From: Flavobacterium aquidurense
Lineage (GTDB): Bacteria > Bacteroidota > Bacteroidia > Flavobacteriales > Flavobacteriaceae
Length of the DNA stretch: 64,000 nucleotides
Reading direction: 5' to 3'
Assembly (NCBI GenBank): GCA_900107365.1
Contig: FNPS01000004.1
Coordinates: 1 to 64,000 of the forward strand
The position numbers and the translations under genes are program-made. Positions 29,788-38,189 of the stretch are shown piece after piece. The notes under the pieces are model-generated. The model searched no databases. It saw nothing but the letters and a program-made list of their open reading frames with translations, and was not told the DNA's origin. Numbering within the stretch: position 1 is the stretch's first letter; the number at the start of each line of letters is the position of its first letter.

Positions 29788-31053
29788 ATGTTTAAAAAAG
29801 ATAATTGGGATGAAATTTTACAAGCTTTAACAGCTAATGTTTTCAGGACAATCCTGACTGCATTTGGGGTGTTTTGGGGAATTTTTATTTTGGTAATATT
29901 ACTTGCTGCTGGTAAAGGTTTAGAAAATGGTGTGAAAAAAGGATTTGACGGAATTGCTACAAATACAATGTTTATGTGGAGTCAAACCACTACAAAAGCT
30001 TATAAAGGATTACCAAAAGTACGTCGCTATGATTTTAGAAATAGTGATGTGGCGGCATTAAAAGCAGCGTTGCCAGATTTATTATACGTTTCGCCAAGAA
30101 ACCAGTTAGGAGATTTTAACGGAACTAATAATGTGGTTCGTGGTACAAAAACTTCAGCATTTACTGTTTATGGTGATTATCCGGAGTTGATAAAACAACA
30201 GCCAATGGATATCTTAAAAGGACGTTTTATTAATCAGCAAGATATTTTGGAAAGAAGAAAAATTGCTGTGATTGGAAAAGGAGTTATCAGTGAATTGTAT
30301 GGGAAAGAAGAAGAAGCCATTGGGACTTACATAAAAGTAAACGGAATTAATTTTATGGTAGTTGGTGTTTATCACTCTAAACAGCAAGGTGGAAATGCTG
30401 AGCAGGAGCAGAAAAATATTTTTGTTCCGTTTACTACTTTTCAACAAGCTTTTAATTATGGAGATAAAGTAGGCTGGATGGCACTTACAGCAAAGGATGA
30501 AACTTCAATAACCGATTTGAAACCAAAAATTCTGGAACTTATAAAATCACTTCATTCGATTAATCCCAAAGATGACAGAGCTGTGGGGAATTTCGATTTA
30601 TATGAACAATTCAACAAAGTGCAGAGTTTGTTTAACATCTTAAAAATCATTGCTTATTTTGTTGGAACGCTGGTATTGATTTCAGGTGTTATCGGAATTT
30701 CGAATATTATGCTTATTGTAGTTAAAGAACGTACTAAGGAAATTGGAATCAGAAGAGCTTTGGGAGCAACGCCCGGTGCTATTCGCAGTCAAATTTTATC
30801 TGAATCTATATTTTTGACTATCATTTCAGGAATGTTTGGAATTGCAGTCGCAACCGGAATTATAGCACTGTTGAATATGGCGCTGGATTCAATGCCCCCC
30901 GGAAGTAATACTATGTTTGCTAACCCGAGCGTAGATCTAAGAGTAGTATTTGTTGCTTTATTAATATTAGTAGGATCTGGTTTGTTGGCAGGATTTATTC
31001 CGGCCCAGACCGCAATTAATGTAAAGCCGGTAGATGCTTTACGAACAGAATAA
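29788..31053 (+). CDS. MacB-type ABC permease 2 (MacB core + FtsX domains)
   Basis: 421 residues, a clear paralogue of the preceding permease with the same plan. The N-terminal helix is about 20-42. The periplasmic domain includes TTTKAYKGLPKVRRY, close to TTKGYKGLNPGR in the first copy. The FtsX signature is ERTKEIGIRRALGATPG. Two different permease subunits encoded in tandem imply a heterodimer. The stop is 39 bases before the adaptor gene. Confidence 0.92.
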   Translation: MFKKDNWDEILQALTANVFRTILTAFGVFWGIFILVILLAAGKGLENGVKKGFDGIATNTMFMWSQTTTKAYKGLPKVRRYDFRNSDVAALKAALPDLLYVSPRNQLGDFNGTNNVVRGTKTSAFTVYGDYPELIKQQPMDILKGRFINQQDILERRKIAVIGKGVISELYGKEEEAIGTYIKVNGINFMVVGVYHSKQQGGNAEQEQKNIFVPFTTFQQAFNYGDKVGWMALTAKDETSITDLKPKILELIKSLHSINPKDDRAVGNFDLYEQFNKVQSLFNILKIIAYFVGTLVLISGVIGISNIMLIVVKERTKEIGIRRALGATPGAIRSQILSESIFLTIISGMFGIAVATGIIALLNMALDSMPPGSNTMFANPSVDLRVVFVALLILVGSGLLAGFIPAQTAINVKPVDALRTE

Positions 31054-31092
31054 ATTATCAATCAAAATATAATCGATTAAACCAAAAACAAA

Positions 31093-32211
31093 ATGAAAAA
31101 AGGAGTAACCGTAACCATTTTAATCTTTATTGCTATAGTTTTCTTTGGCGCACTTTACTATTTGTATGCTAAAAATCAAGAGTCTCCAATCGTTTTTAAA
31201 ACAGAGAAAGCAGAGATTAAAACGATCGTAAAAACCACCATTGCAACTGGTAATATTCAGCCTGATGAAGAGGTCTTAATCAAACCAAACATCTCAGGTA
31301 TTATTGAAGAAGTTTATATCAAGGCTGGTGAGAAAATTAAAGCGGGTGACATGATTGCAAAAATTAGAGTTGTTGCCAATGTATCTAATGTAAGTAGTAC
31401 CCAAAATCAAGTACAAACGGCTAAAATTGCATTAGATAATCAGGAAAAAATCTATAAAAGACAAAAGACCTTATTCGAAAAAGAGGTAATTTCGGCTAAT
31501 GATTTTGATGCTGCTCAGTTAGCTTATACCCAGGCAAAGCAAAATTATTTAGCTGCAAGACAAAGTTTGGATATCGTTAAAACAGGAACTACAACTTCAT
31601 TAGGAAGTTATGCTAATACTTTAATTCGCTCAACAGTAAACGGAATGGTTTTGGCGGTTCCGGTAAAAGTGGGGAATCAGGTTATTGAAAGTAATAATTT
31701 CAATGAAGGAACTACCATTGCAAGCGTTGCCGATGTTGGCAGAATGATTTTTATTGGAAAAATAGATGAATCTGAAGTAGGTAAAATCAAAGTTCAGATG
31801 CCAATCGAAATTACCGTTGGCGCAATCGAGAATAAAAAATTTGATGCAATTTTGACAGATATTGCCCCAAAAGGAGTAGTAGAAAATGGTGCCATTCAGT
31901 TTGAAATAAAAGCTTCTTTAGAAAACAGAGATGCGACTTTTATCAGAGCTGGTTTAAGCGCAAATGCTTCTATTATTTTAGAGAAAGCCGACAAAACTTT
32001 AGCTATCAAGGAATCATTAGTTCAATTTGACAAAAAAACTCAAAAGCCTTATGTTGAAATCGAAACAGCTCCTCAGAAATTTCAAAGAAAAGATTTAATT
32101 CTGGGAGTTAGCGACGGAATATACGTTCAAGTTAAAAGTGGAATTAAGGACTCAGATAAAATCAAAATCTGGAATCAGGGCTTGATTAGTGAAGGAGAAG
32201 AAAAGAAATAA
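31093..32211 (+). CDS. HlyD/MacA-type periplasmic adaptor 1
   Basis: 372 residues with an N-terminal membrane anchor (about 5-25). It has a biotinyl-lipoyl hybrid motif (IKPNISGIIEEVYIKAGEKIKAGDMIAKI), a coiled-coil hairpin (about 95-160) and beta-barrel and membrane-proximal domains. It would bridge the MacB-type permeases to the outer-membrane channel. A second, distinct adaptor follows the TolC gene, so the locus encodes two. Confidence 0.9.
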   Translation: MKKGVTVTILIFIAIVFFGALYYLYAKNQESPIVFKTEKAEIKTIVKTTIATGNIQPDEEVLIKPNISGIIEEVYIKAGEKIKAGDMIAKIRVVANVSNVSSTQNQVQTAKIALDNQEKIYKRQKTLFEKEVISANDFDAAQLAYTQAKQNYLAARQSLDIVKTGTTTSLGSYANTLIRSTVNGMVLAVPVKVGNQVIESNNFNEGTTIASVADVGRMIFIGKIDESEVGKIKVQMPIEITVGAIENKKFDAILTDIAPKGVVENGAIQFEIKASLENRDATFIRAGLSANASIILEKADKTLAIKESLVQFDKKTQKPYVEIETAPQKFQRKDLILGVSDGIYVQVKSGIKDSDKIKIWNQGLISEGEEKK

Positions 32212-32250
32212 TTTGAAAGTATAAAAGGAGTTTTTGGGTTTAAAAAATGT

Positions 32251-32258
32251 TAAATTTG
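32251..32258 (+). promoter_or_regulatory. Putative -7 element for the TolC-family gene
   Basis: TAAATTTG fits TAnnTTTG. The predicted RNA start near 32265 lies after the upstream in-frame start at 32263 and so supports the ATG at 32293. Confidence 0.5.
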
Positions 32259-32292
32259 CGTAGTGTTCATGCTATGCTTTCATTCAAAATAT

Positions 32293-33678
32293 ATGAAAAT
32301 AAATAAATATAATAGTCTTGTTTTTGCTATACTTTTCGGGTTCGGTTTGACAGCCCAGGCGCAAACAAAGCAATGGACATTGGAAGAATGTGTGCGATAT
32401 GCACTTGATAATAATATAACAATAAAATTATCTGAACTAGATGTGAAAAATGCCGATATCGATAAAAAGGATGCATTTGGTAATTATCTGCCTTCAGTAA
32501 ACGGAAATGCTTCACACTCCTGGAACATTGGTTTAAATCAGGATGTTACAACGGGTCTTTTGCGTAACCAGACGACTCAGTATTCATCTGTTGGTTTAAA
32601 TGCCGGAATTGATATTTACAAAGGTTTGCAGATACAAAATACGTATCGCAGAACTAAACTTTCTATTATTGCATCTCAGTTTCAATTATTAAAGATGCAG
32701 GAAGATATTTCGCTAAATGTTGCCAATGCATTTCTCCAAATTTTATCTTATAAGGAAGAGTTAAAAGTAAAAAAAGAGCAATTATCAATTGATGAGAAAC
32801 GCTTCAAACGATCTGAAGAAATGGTAAACGCCGGAACAATACCAAGAGGAGATTTGTACGATCTAAAAGCTACTATTGCAACAGATCAACAGGCAATTAC
32901 TGTTTCAGAGAATAATTTATTGATCTCAAAATTAAGCTTAGCGCAACTTTTGCAATTAAAAGAATTTGCAGATTTTGATGTAATAGATGATACAAATGCA
33001 AAAGACGAGAATAATATCATGGCACAAAGCCCAATTGATATTTACAATAAAGCAAAAGAAACAAGAACAGAATTAAAACTGGCACAGACTAATCTTGAAA
33101 TTGCTGAGAAAAATGTTGCCATTGCAAAAGGTGCTTATCAGCCTACACTTTCTGGTTTTTACGGATTTAATACAAGAGCTAGTTATAGTGATAAAGTAGT
33201 AGGAGTAGATGGAAATGGTAATCCTATTTTAGCAGGTCCGGATCCAGTTTTTCAACAGTTTAGTGATAATAAAGGACACAATTTTGGTTTTCAGTTAAAT
33301 GTTCCAATTTTTAACGGTTTTGCAGTTCGAAACAATGTAGAAAGAAATAAAGTTAGTTTAGAGAAATCTAAAATAGATTTAGAACAAAAAAGTTTAGATT
33401 TGCAACGTAACGTTTATACTGCTTTTACAAATGCAAAAGGAGCGTTAAATACGTATGAGTCATCAACTGTAACTTTAGAAGCAAGACAACAAGCTTATAA
33501 TTATGCTAAAGAAAAGTATGATGTTGGTTTGATGAATTCTTTTGATTTTACACAGGCTCAAACACTGTTGACGAATGCACAGTCTGATGTTATCAGAACG
33601 AAATATGATTATATTTTTAAAATAAAAATACTTGAATTCTACTTTGGAATTCCAATTGTCCCAATTATTTCAAAATAA
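32293..33678 (+). CDS. TolC family outer-membrane efflux protein
   Basis: 461 residues from the ATG at 32293 (MKINKYNSLVFAILFG). The frame runs back to 32263, but that part lies over the promoter. The signal peptide ends in TAQAQ. Two TolC-type outer-membrane efflux repeats with long coiled-coil helices are visible (starting WTLEECVRYALDNN and, in the second half, the repeated LKLAQTNLEIAEKNVAIAKG). It forms the outer-membrane exit duct for the adaptors and permeases on either side. A promoter-like element precedes it, so it may also be expressed apart from the ABC genes. Confidence 0.92.
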   Translation: MKINKYNSLVFAILFGFGLTAQAQTKQWTLEECVRYALDNNITIKLSELDVKNADIDKKDAFGNYLPSVNGNASHSWNIGLNQDVTTGLLRNQTTQYSSVGLNAGIDIYKGLQIQNTYRRTKLSIIASQFQLLKMQEDISLNVANAFLQILSYKEELKVKKEQLSIDEKRFKRSEEMVNAGTIPRGDLYDLKATIATDQQAITVSENNLLISKLSLAQLLQLKEFADFDVIDDTNAKDENNIMAQSPIDIYNKAKETRTELKLAQTNLEIAEKNVAIAKGAYQPTLSGFYGFNTRASYSDKVVGVDGNGNPILAGPDPVFQQFSDNKGHNFGFQLNVPIFNGFAVRNNVERNKVSLEKSKIDLEQKSLDLQRNVYTAFTNAKGALNTYESSTVTLEARQQAYNYAKEKYDVGLMNSFDFTQAQTLLTNAQSDVIRTKYDYIFKIKILEFYFGIPIVPIISK

Positions 33679-33684
33679 TTTATT

Positions 33685-34974
33685 ATGTCAAAAAAAACAG
33701 TTTATTTCTTAATAGGAGGTGCGGTAGTTATTATTGCAATTTTAGTTGGTCTTTCGAAATCGGGAGTAATAGGAAATAAGGATGAAGGAAAAGAAGTAGA
33801 GATTTCAAAAGTAGTGGCTTCAACTATTGTCGAAACGGTTTCGGCAACAGGGAAAATTCAGCCGGAAATTGAAGTGAAACTTTCATCAATGGTTTCAGGT
33901 GAAATTATTGCATTAAATGTAAAAGAAGGTCAGGTTGTTAAAAAAGGAGATTTATTAGTAAAAATAAATCCGGATTTGTACACCTCCGGATTGGATAGAT
34001 CTGTTGCTAATTTATCTGGTACCAAAGCGAGTTTGTCACAATCTGAAGCAAATTTTAAAGAAGCAAAAGCGAGTTACGAACGTAATAAAACCTTATATGA
34101 TAAGGGCGTAATTTCAAAATCGGATTGGGATAAATCAATTGCGACTTTTGAAGTTGCCAAGGCGACGAAACAAAGTTCGTATTACAATGTTCAGAGTGCT
34201 TCGGCTTCTGTAACGGAGGCAAAAGATAATTTGGGTCGTACTTTGATTTATGCTCCGGCAGATGGAACTATTTCGGTTTTAAATGTTGAATTAGGAGAGC
34301 GTGTTTTAGGAACGCAACAAATGGCAGGAACAGAGCTTTTGAGAGTGGCCAACTTAAACAATATGGAAGTTGAAGTTGATGTAAATGAAAATGATATCGT
34401 GAAAGTAAAAATTGGAGATGAAGCCAATGTAGAAGTCGATGCTTATTTAAAAAAGAAATTTAAAGGTACCGTAACAAGTATTTCTAACTCGGCAAGCTCT
34501 ACCTTAACATCAGATCAGGTTACTAATTTCAAAGTAAAAGTGCGTATTTTAAAAGAATCTTACCAGGATTTGTTAGAAGGCCAATCTGCTTCGTATTCTC
34601 CATTTAGACCTGGAATGACTGCTACTGTTGATATTTTGACCAAAACAAAAGCAAATGTATTAGCTGTGCCGATAAGTTCAGTAGTTGTAAAATCAGATAC
34701 TGCGGCCGTTAAGGATTTTAAAGTAGAGGATCCTAATGATAAAAAAGTAGTACCAAAAAGCGACAAAAAATTCGAATGTGTTTTTGTGAAAGTAGGGGAT
34801 AAAGCTAAAATCAGAATCATTAAAACAGGTATTCAGGATGATACTAATATTGAAGTAATGTCGGGATTAAAATCTGGTGATGTTGTGATAACAGGACCTT
34901 ACACAACAGTTTCAAAAGAATTGAATTCTGGCGATAAGGTTAAGCTTAAAAAAGCGGACGTTATAAAGAAATAA
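33685..34974 (+). CDS. HlyD/MacA-type periplasmic adaptor 2
   Basis: 429 residues with an N-terminal anchor (about 5-25) and the lipoyl motif (IQPEIEVKLSSMVSGEIIAL, then VKEGQVVKKGDLLVKI). It also has a longer coiled coil (about 105-180), and the barrel part contains GQSASYSPFRPGMTATVDI. It starts six bases after the TolC stop, so it is co-transcribed with it. Its C-terminus extends with a charged linker before a final domain. The difference in length and sequence from adaptor 1 suggests that the two are not recent duplicates and might form a mixed hexamer or serve different partners. Confidence 0.9.
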   Translation: MSKKTVYFLIGGAVVIIAILVGLSKSGVIGNKDEGKEVEISKVVASTIVETVSATGKIQPEIEVKLSSMVSGEIIALNVKEGQVVKKGDLLVKINPDLYTSGLDRSVANLSGTKASLSQSEANFKEAKASYERNKTLYDKGVISKSDWDKSIATFEVAKATKQSSYYNVQSASASVTEAKDNLGRTLIYAPADGTISVLNVELGERVLGTQQMAGTELLRVANLNNMEVEVDVNENDIVKVKIGDEANVEVDAYLKKKFKGTVTSISNSASSTLTSDQVTNFKVKVRILKESYQDLLEGQSASYSPFRPGMTATVDILTKTKANVLAVPISSVVVKSDTAAVKDFKVEDPNDKKVVPKSDKKFECVFVKVGDKAKIRIIKTGIQDDTNIEVMSGLKSGDVVITGPYTTVSKELNSGDKVKLKKADVIKK

Positions 34975-34999
34975 ATATAATAATCTAAAAATAAATACT

Positions 35000-35674
35000 T
35001 TGTCTTTTATTCTCAATATCGAAACGGCTACAAAAAATTGTTCTGTAGCAATAGCAAAAAATGGTGAAACAATTTTATGTAAGGAAATTGCAGAAGAAGG
35101 ATATTCGCATGCCGAAAAACTCCATGTTTTTATTGAAGAAGCAATTGCCGAAGCAGGAATAACAGTTCAGGATTTGATTGCAATTGCAGTAAGTCAGGGA
35201 CCAGGTTCTTACACAGGTTTGCGAATTGGAGTTTCGGCGGCAAAAGGTTTATGTTTCGCGTTAAATATTCCACTGATAGCGGTTGATACATTACAAACTT
35301 TGGCTTCTCAGGCCAAAGTGTCTGATGGGAAAATAATTCCAATGTTGGATGCCAGAAGAATGGAAGTTTACAGTGAAGTTTTTAATTTCAATCTCGAAGT
35401 TGAAAGAGAAATTCAGGCAGAAGTAATTACAGAAGATTCTTTTTCAGCATACACCGATGTGCTTTACTTTGTTGGCGATTGTGCAGAGAAATGCAAACCA
35501 GTTTTGACAAAAGATAATTTTATTTTTCTGGAAGATATAAAATATCCTTCAGCTTCAGCTATGAGTAAAATCAGTTTTGATAAATATCAAATAAGCGACA
35601 TTGTCGATGTCGCTTATTTTGAACCTTATTATTTAAAAGATTTTATGATGGCACCTCCTTCAAAGAAACAATAA
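35000..35674 (+). CDS. tsaB: tRNA threonylcarbamoyladenosine biosynthesis protein TsaB
   Basis: 224 residues starting at a TTG (MSFILNIETATKNCSV, the standard family start). No in-frame ATG or GTG lies upstream within the family's alignment. The ASKHA-type fold shows LNIETATKNCSVAI at the start and QGPGSYTGLRIGVSAAKG in the middle. TsaB dimerises with TsaD and joins TsaE in making the t6A modification on ANN-decoding tRNAs. It is about 25 bases after the efflux operon and may read from it. Confidence 0.92.
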   Translation: MSFILNIETATKNCSVAIAKNGETILCKEIAEEGYSHAEKLHVFIEEAIAEAGITVQDLIAIAVSQGPGSYTGLRIGVSAAKGLCFALNIPLIAVDTLQTLASQAKVSDGKIIPMLDARRMEVYSEVFNFNLEVEREIQAEVITEDSFSAYTDVLYFVGDCAEKCKPVLTKDNFIFLEDIKYPSASAMSKISFDKYQISDIVDVAYFEPYYLKDFMMAPPSKKQ

Positions 35675-35682
35675 AAACCTTT

Positions 35683-36492
35683 TTATTTTTGAAGAGTATA
35701 GGGTTGAACTGAAATTCCGGCTTCATCTAAAGCGGTTTTGCAATTTTCTAAAGTTTCAGAAAAAACAGCTCCGTAATTAGCATTTTTAGCCCACGGGCGC
35801 ACTGAAAATTCTACAGCGCTAGCTGTTAGATTTTTAACAAAAACTTCAGGTGCAGGTTTCTTAAGTACTTTAGGGTTTTTATTTAAGACATCTAAAAGAA
35901 CTTCTTTTGCCTTTTTTATATCAGAATCATATGAAACTGCAAAAGTCAAATCGGCTCTTCTTTCTCCCTGCATCGAATAATTAATAATCGTTCCGTTAGA
36001 TAATGCACCGTTTGGTACAAAAACAGTTTGATTATTCGCAGTAAGCATTTTAGTGACAAAAATCTGGATTTCACTTACAGTTGCTATAACCCCTTGTGCC
36101 TCGATTGTATCACCAACTTTAAAAGGTTTGAAAACGATAATTAACATTCCGCCGGCAAAATTAGAAAGTGAACCTTGTAATGATAAACCAACTGCAAGTC
36201 CCATTGCTCCTAAAATGGCAACAAAGGAAGAAGTTTCGATACCCAATTTTGAAATAAAGGTTACAAACAACAAAATTCTAAGCGCCCATATCAAGATATC
36301 TGAAAGGAATTTTGTCAGTGTAGGATCTAAATTTCTTTGAACCATTACTTTTATAATAATCCTATTTATTAATCGGATGGCATATATACCAACAAATAAA
36401 ATTAGAAATGCTGAAACTAATTTTGGCGCGTAATCAACTAGTACGTCAATGAATTTAGTGGCGTAAGTGCTTATTTGTTCTGGACTCATCAT
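35683..36492 (-). CDS. Small-conductance mechanosensitive channel (MscS family)
   Basis: 269 residues with three hydrophobic segments in the N-terminal ~115 residues. The conserved pore helix includes the glycine/alanine-rich run FVAILGAMGLAVGLSLQGSLSNFAGG. A cytoplasmic beta domain follows (FKPFKVGDTIEAQGVIATVSEI and VPNGALSNGTIINYS). MscS channels open under membrane tension to release solutes in osmotic downshock. Two ATG codons occur in tandem at the start. The gene converges on tsaB with eight bases between them and shares no strand with neighbours except the LEA-like gene upstream. Confidence 0.93.
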   Translation of the reverse strand: MMSPEQISTYATKFIDVLVDYAPKLVSAFLILFVGIYAIRLINRIIIKVMVQRNLDPTLTKFLSDILIWALRILLFVTFISKLGIETSSFVAILGAMGLAVGLSLQGSLSNFAGGMLIIVFKPFKVGDTIEAQGVIATVSEIQIFVTKMLTANNQTVFVPNGALSNGTIINYSMQGERRADLTFAVSYDSDIKKAKEVLLDVLNKNPKVLKKPAPEVFVKNLTASAVEFSVRPWAKNANYGAVFSETLENCKTALDEAGISVQPYTLQK

Positions 36493-36504
36493 GTTTTATT
36501 GAAT

Positions 36505-36531
36505 AAAAAAACCTTCTCAAAACGAGAAGGT
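36505..36531 (-). terminator. Terminator after the LEA-like gene (minus strand)
   Basis: Arms ACCTTCTC (36511-36518) and GAGAAGGT (36524-36531) surround a five-base loop. On the minus strand the stem is followed by a T run (A residues 36505-36510). It separates the LEA-like gene from the MscS gene. Confidence 0.78.
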
Positions 36532-36582
36532 GTATTAGTGGTGCAAATATAAAGATATTTCCTTTATAAGAAAAATAAGTAC

Positions 36583-36990
36583 CTATTCCTTATCAGCAAT
36601 TTCGTCAGCGGTTTTATTTTCAATCTTTGCTGCTGTTTCACTTGCGTCAACTACAGTTTCAGATGCAATTGTTTTTGTATCGGCAGTGATATCACTTGTT
36701 TTTTCTTTTACAGAATCAATTACGTCACTTATAGAATCTGAAGCTTTTTCCACATATTCACTTACAATATCTTTGGCTTGGTGTGCATATTCTGCGGCAC
36801 TTTCAAGAATTGGTTCTGAAGCTTCTTTAGCTTTGGCGATTGTCTCTTCTGCAAAAGTTTCTGCTTTTTCAATATAAGGAGTTGCAGCTTCCTTTGCTTG
36901 CTCAAAAGTAGTTTCAGCCTGATTGGCTAAGTCTGTTGCAGATTCTTTGGCTGTGCCAAATAAATTCTTGAAAAATGACGATAATCCCAT
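36583..36990 (-). CDS. LEA-like / YtxH-type amphipathic repeat protein
   Basis: 135 residues with strongly biased composition (Ala, Glu, Lys, Ser, Asp, Thr). Near-11-residue amphipathic helical repeats are visible (KESATDLANQAE, TFEQAKEAATPY, FAEETIAKAKEA and so on), like late-embryogenesis-abundant and YtxH-related proteins. There is no signal peptide or membrane segment, except a short start MGLSSFFKNLFG. Such proteins protect cell contents during drying or freezing, or coat membranes. The role here is inferred from composition only. Confidence 0.7.
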   Translation of the reverse strand: MGLSSFFKNLFGTAKESATDLANQAETTFEQAKEAATPYIEKAETFAEETIAKAKEASEPILESAAEYAHQAKDIVSEYVEKASDSISDVIDSVKEKTSDITADTKTIASETVVDASETAAKIENKTADEIADKE

Positions 36991-37094
36991 GGTTTTTATA
37001 ATTGATTAGTTAAGAATACAATATTAAACTTTTTTACAGAATTATAGTGTTATTGTGAGAATAATTTATTGAAAGATAGACAGATAGTGCCTAA

Positions 37095-37125
37095 TAAAAA
37101 AAGCGTTCACTATAGTGAACGCTTT
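37095..37125 (-). terminator. Terminator of the NifU-like gene (minus strand)
   Basis: A perfect 26-base palindrome at 37100-37125 (stem AAAGCGTTCAC with GTGAACGCTTT, centre TATA). On the minus strand the stem runs directly into a T tract (A residues from 37095). Confidence 0.85.
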
Positions 37126-37147
37126 CGGTATTTACTCAAAATTATTT

Positions 37148-38047
37148 TTATGCATTTAAAGCTTCTACTTTAATAGCTTCATCATTTAACATGCTTTTCA
37201 ACATGTTTTCTATTCCACTTTTTAAAGTAAAAGTAGAAGATGGGCATCCGCTACAAGCACCTTGTAAAATAACTTTTACTGTTTTGTCATTTTCGTTATA
37301 AGAATCGAATGCAATATTTCCTCCGTCAGCAGCAACTGCAGGTTTTACATATTCTTCTAAGATGTTGATGATTTGTTGTGAAGTTGTATCCAGTTTATCA
37401 AAAGCTTCATCTTTTGTAACATCATTTTTTGTTGCAACTTCAATTAAACTTTCATCTAGAACTGTTCCTCCGTTTTCAATAAATTGTTTGATAAACGTTC
37501 TAACTTCTAAAGTGATCTCATCCCAGTCGTTTATATCATATTTAGTTACTGAAATGTAATTTTCATCAATAAAAACCTCTTTAACATAAGGGAATTTAAA
37601 TAATTCTTTTGCTAATGGAGAAGAAGCCGTCTGGTCAATATTTTTATATTCTACCGGATTTCTGGTTAACATTCTGCTTACGACAAATTTTAATGCTGCA
37701 GGATTTGGAGTTGTTTCTCCATACACTGTAATAGGTTGTTTTTTAGCCTTGTTTTCGTCGATTTTAATAATAACGCCACCTTTATCAATAAATGCTGTAA
37801 TTTGTTCTGCAACAGCGTCTTGTACATCTTCCCATTCTACGATACTATATCTTTCGATAGCGATAAAATTTCCTGAAATATAAACTGTTTTTACAAACGG
37901 AAGATAAAATAATTGTTGTGCTAATGGTGATTCTTGTGCCTCATCAATATTTTTAAACTCAAAGTTTTGGTTTTGAGTGATGAAATCTTCAAATTCAAAC
38001 TTTAATATAGTCGGATTTTGAGTTTCCTTTATGGTGATTTTTGTCAT
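37148..38047 (-). CDS. NifU-like Fe-S scaffold protein with duplicated N-terminal domain
   Basis: 299 residues. The first two thirds hold two copies of the Nfu N-terminal domain (about residues 1-90 and 105-195), easily seen from LEFxD-type repeats such as NPTILKF and NPAALKF, FKNIDEAQESPLAQQLF and YKNIDQTASSPLAKELF. The C-terminal ~80 residues are the NifU C-terminal domain with the cluster-binding cysteines C265 and C268 (GACSGCPSS). Such proteins assemble and hand over Fe-S clusters in the cytoplasm. It has its own promoter-like element. Confidence 0.92.
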   Translation of the reverse strand: MTKITIKETQNPTILKFEFEDFITQNQNFEFKNIDEAQESPLAQQLFYLPFVKTVYISGNFIAIERYSIVEWEDVQDAVAEQITAFIDKGGVIIKIDENKAKKQPITVYGETTPNPAALKFVVSRMLTRNPVEYKNIDQTASSPLAKELFKFPYVKEVFIDENYISVTKYDINDWDEITLEVRTFIKQFIENGGTVLDESLIEVATKNDVTKDEAFDKLDTTSQQIINILEEYVKPAVAADGGNIAFDSYNENDKTVKVILQGACSGCPSSTFTLKSGIENMLKSMLNDEAIKVEALNA

Positions 38048-38063
38048 GACTTGTAATTTTTCA

Positions 38064-38071
38064 CAAATTTA
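38064..38071 (-). promoter_or_regulatory. Putative -7 element for the NifU-like gene
   Basis: On the minus strand this reads TAAATTTG, fitting TAnnTTTG, 16 bases upstream of the start codon. Confidence 0.5.
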
Positions 38072-38189
38072 GTAAAGTTATTTTCTACTAATGGCTATAT
38101 TTGGTTTTTTAATAAAATAATTAAGATTCTTATTATAACTAATCGGATTAAATTGGGAGTCTATAATTTATTTAAACAAAGCTGCCTTT

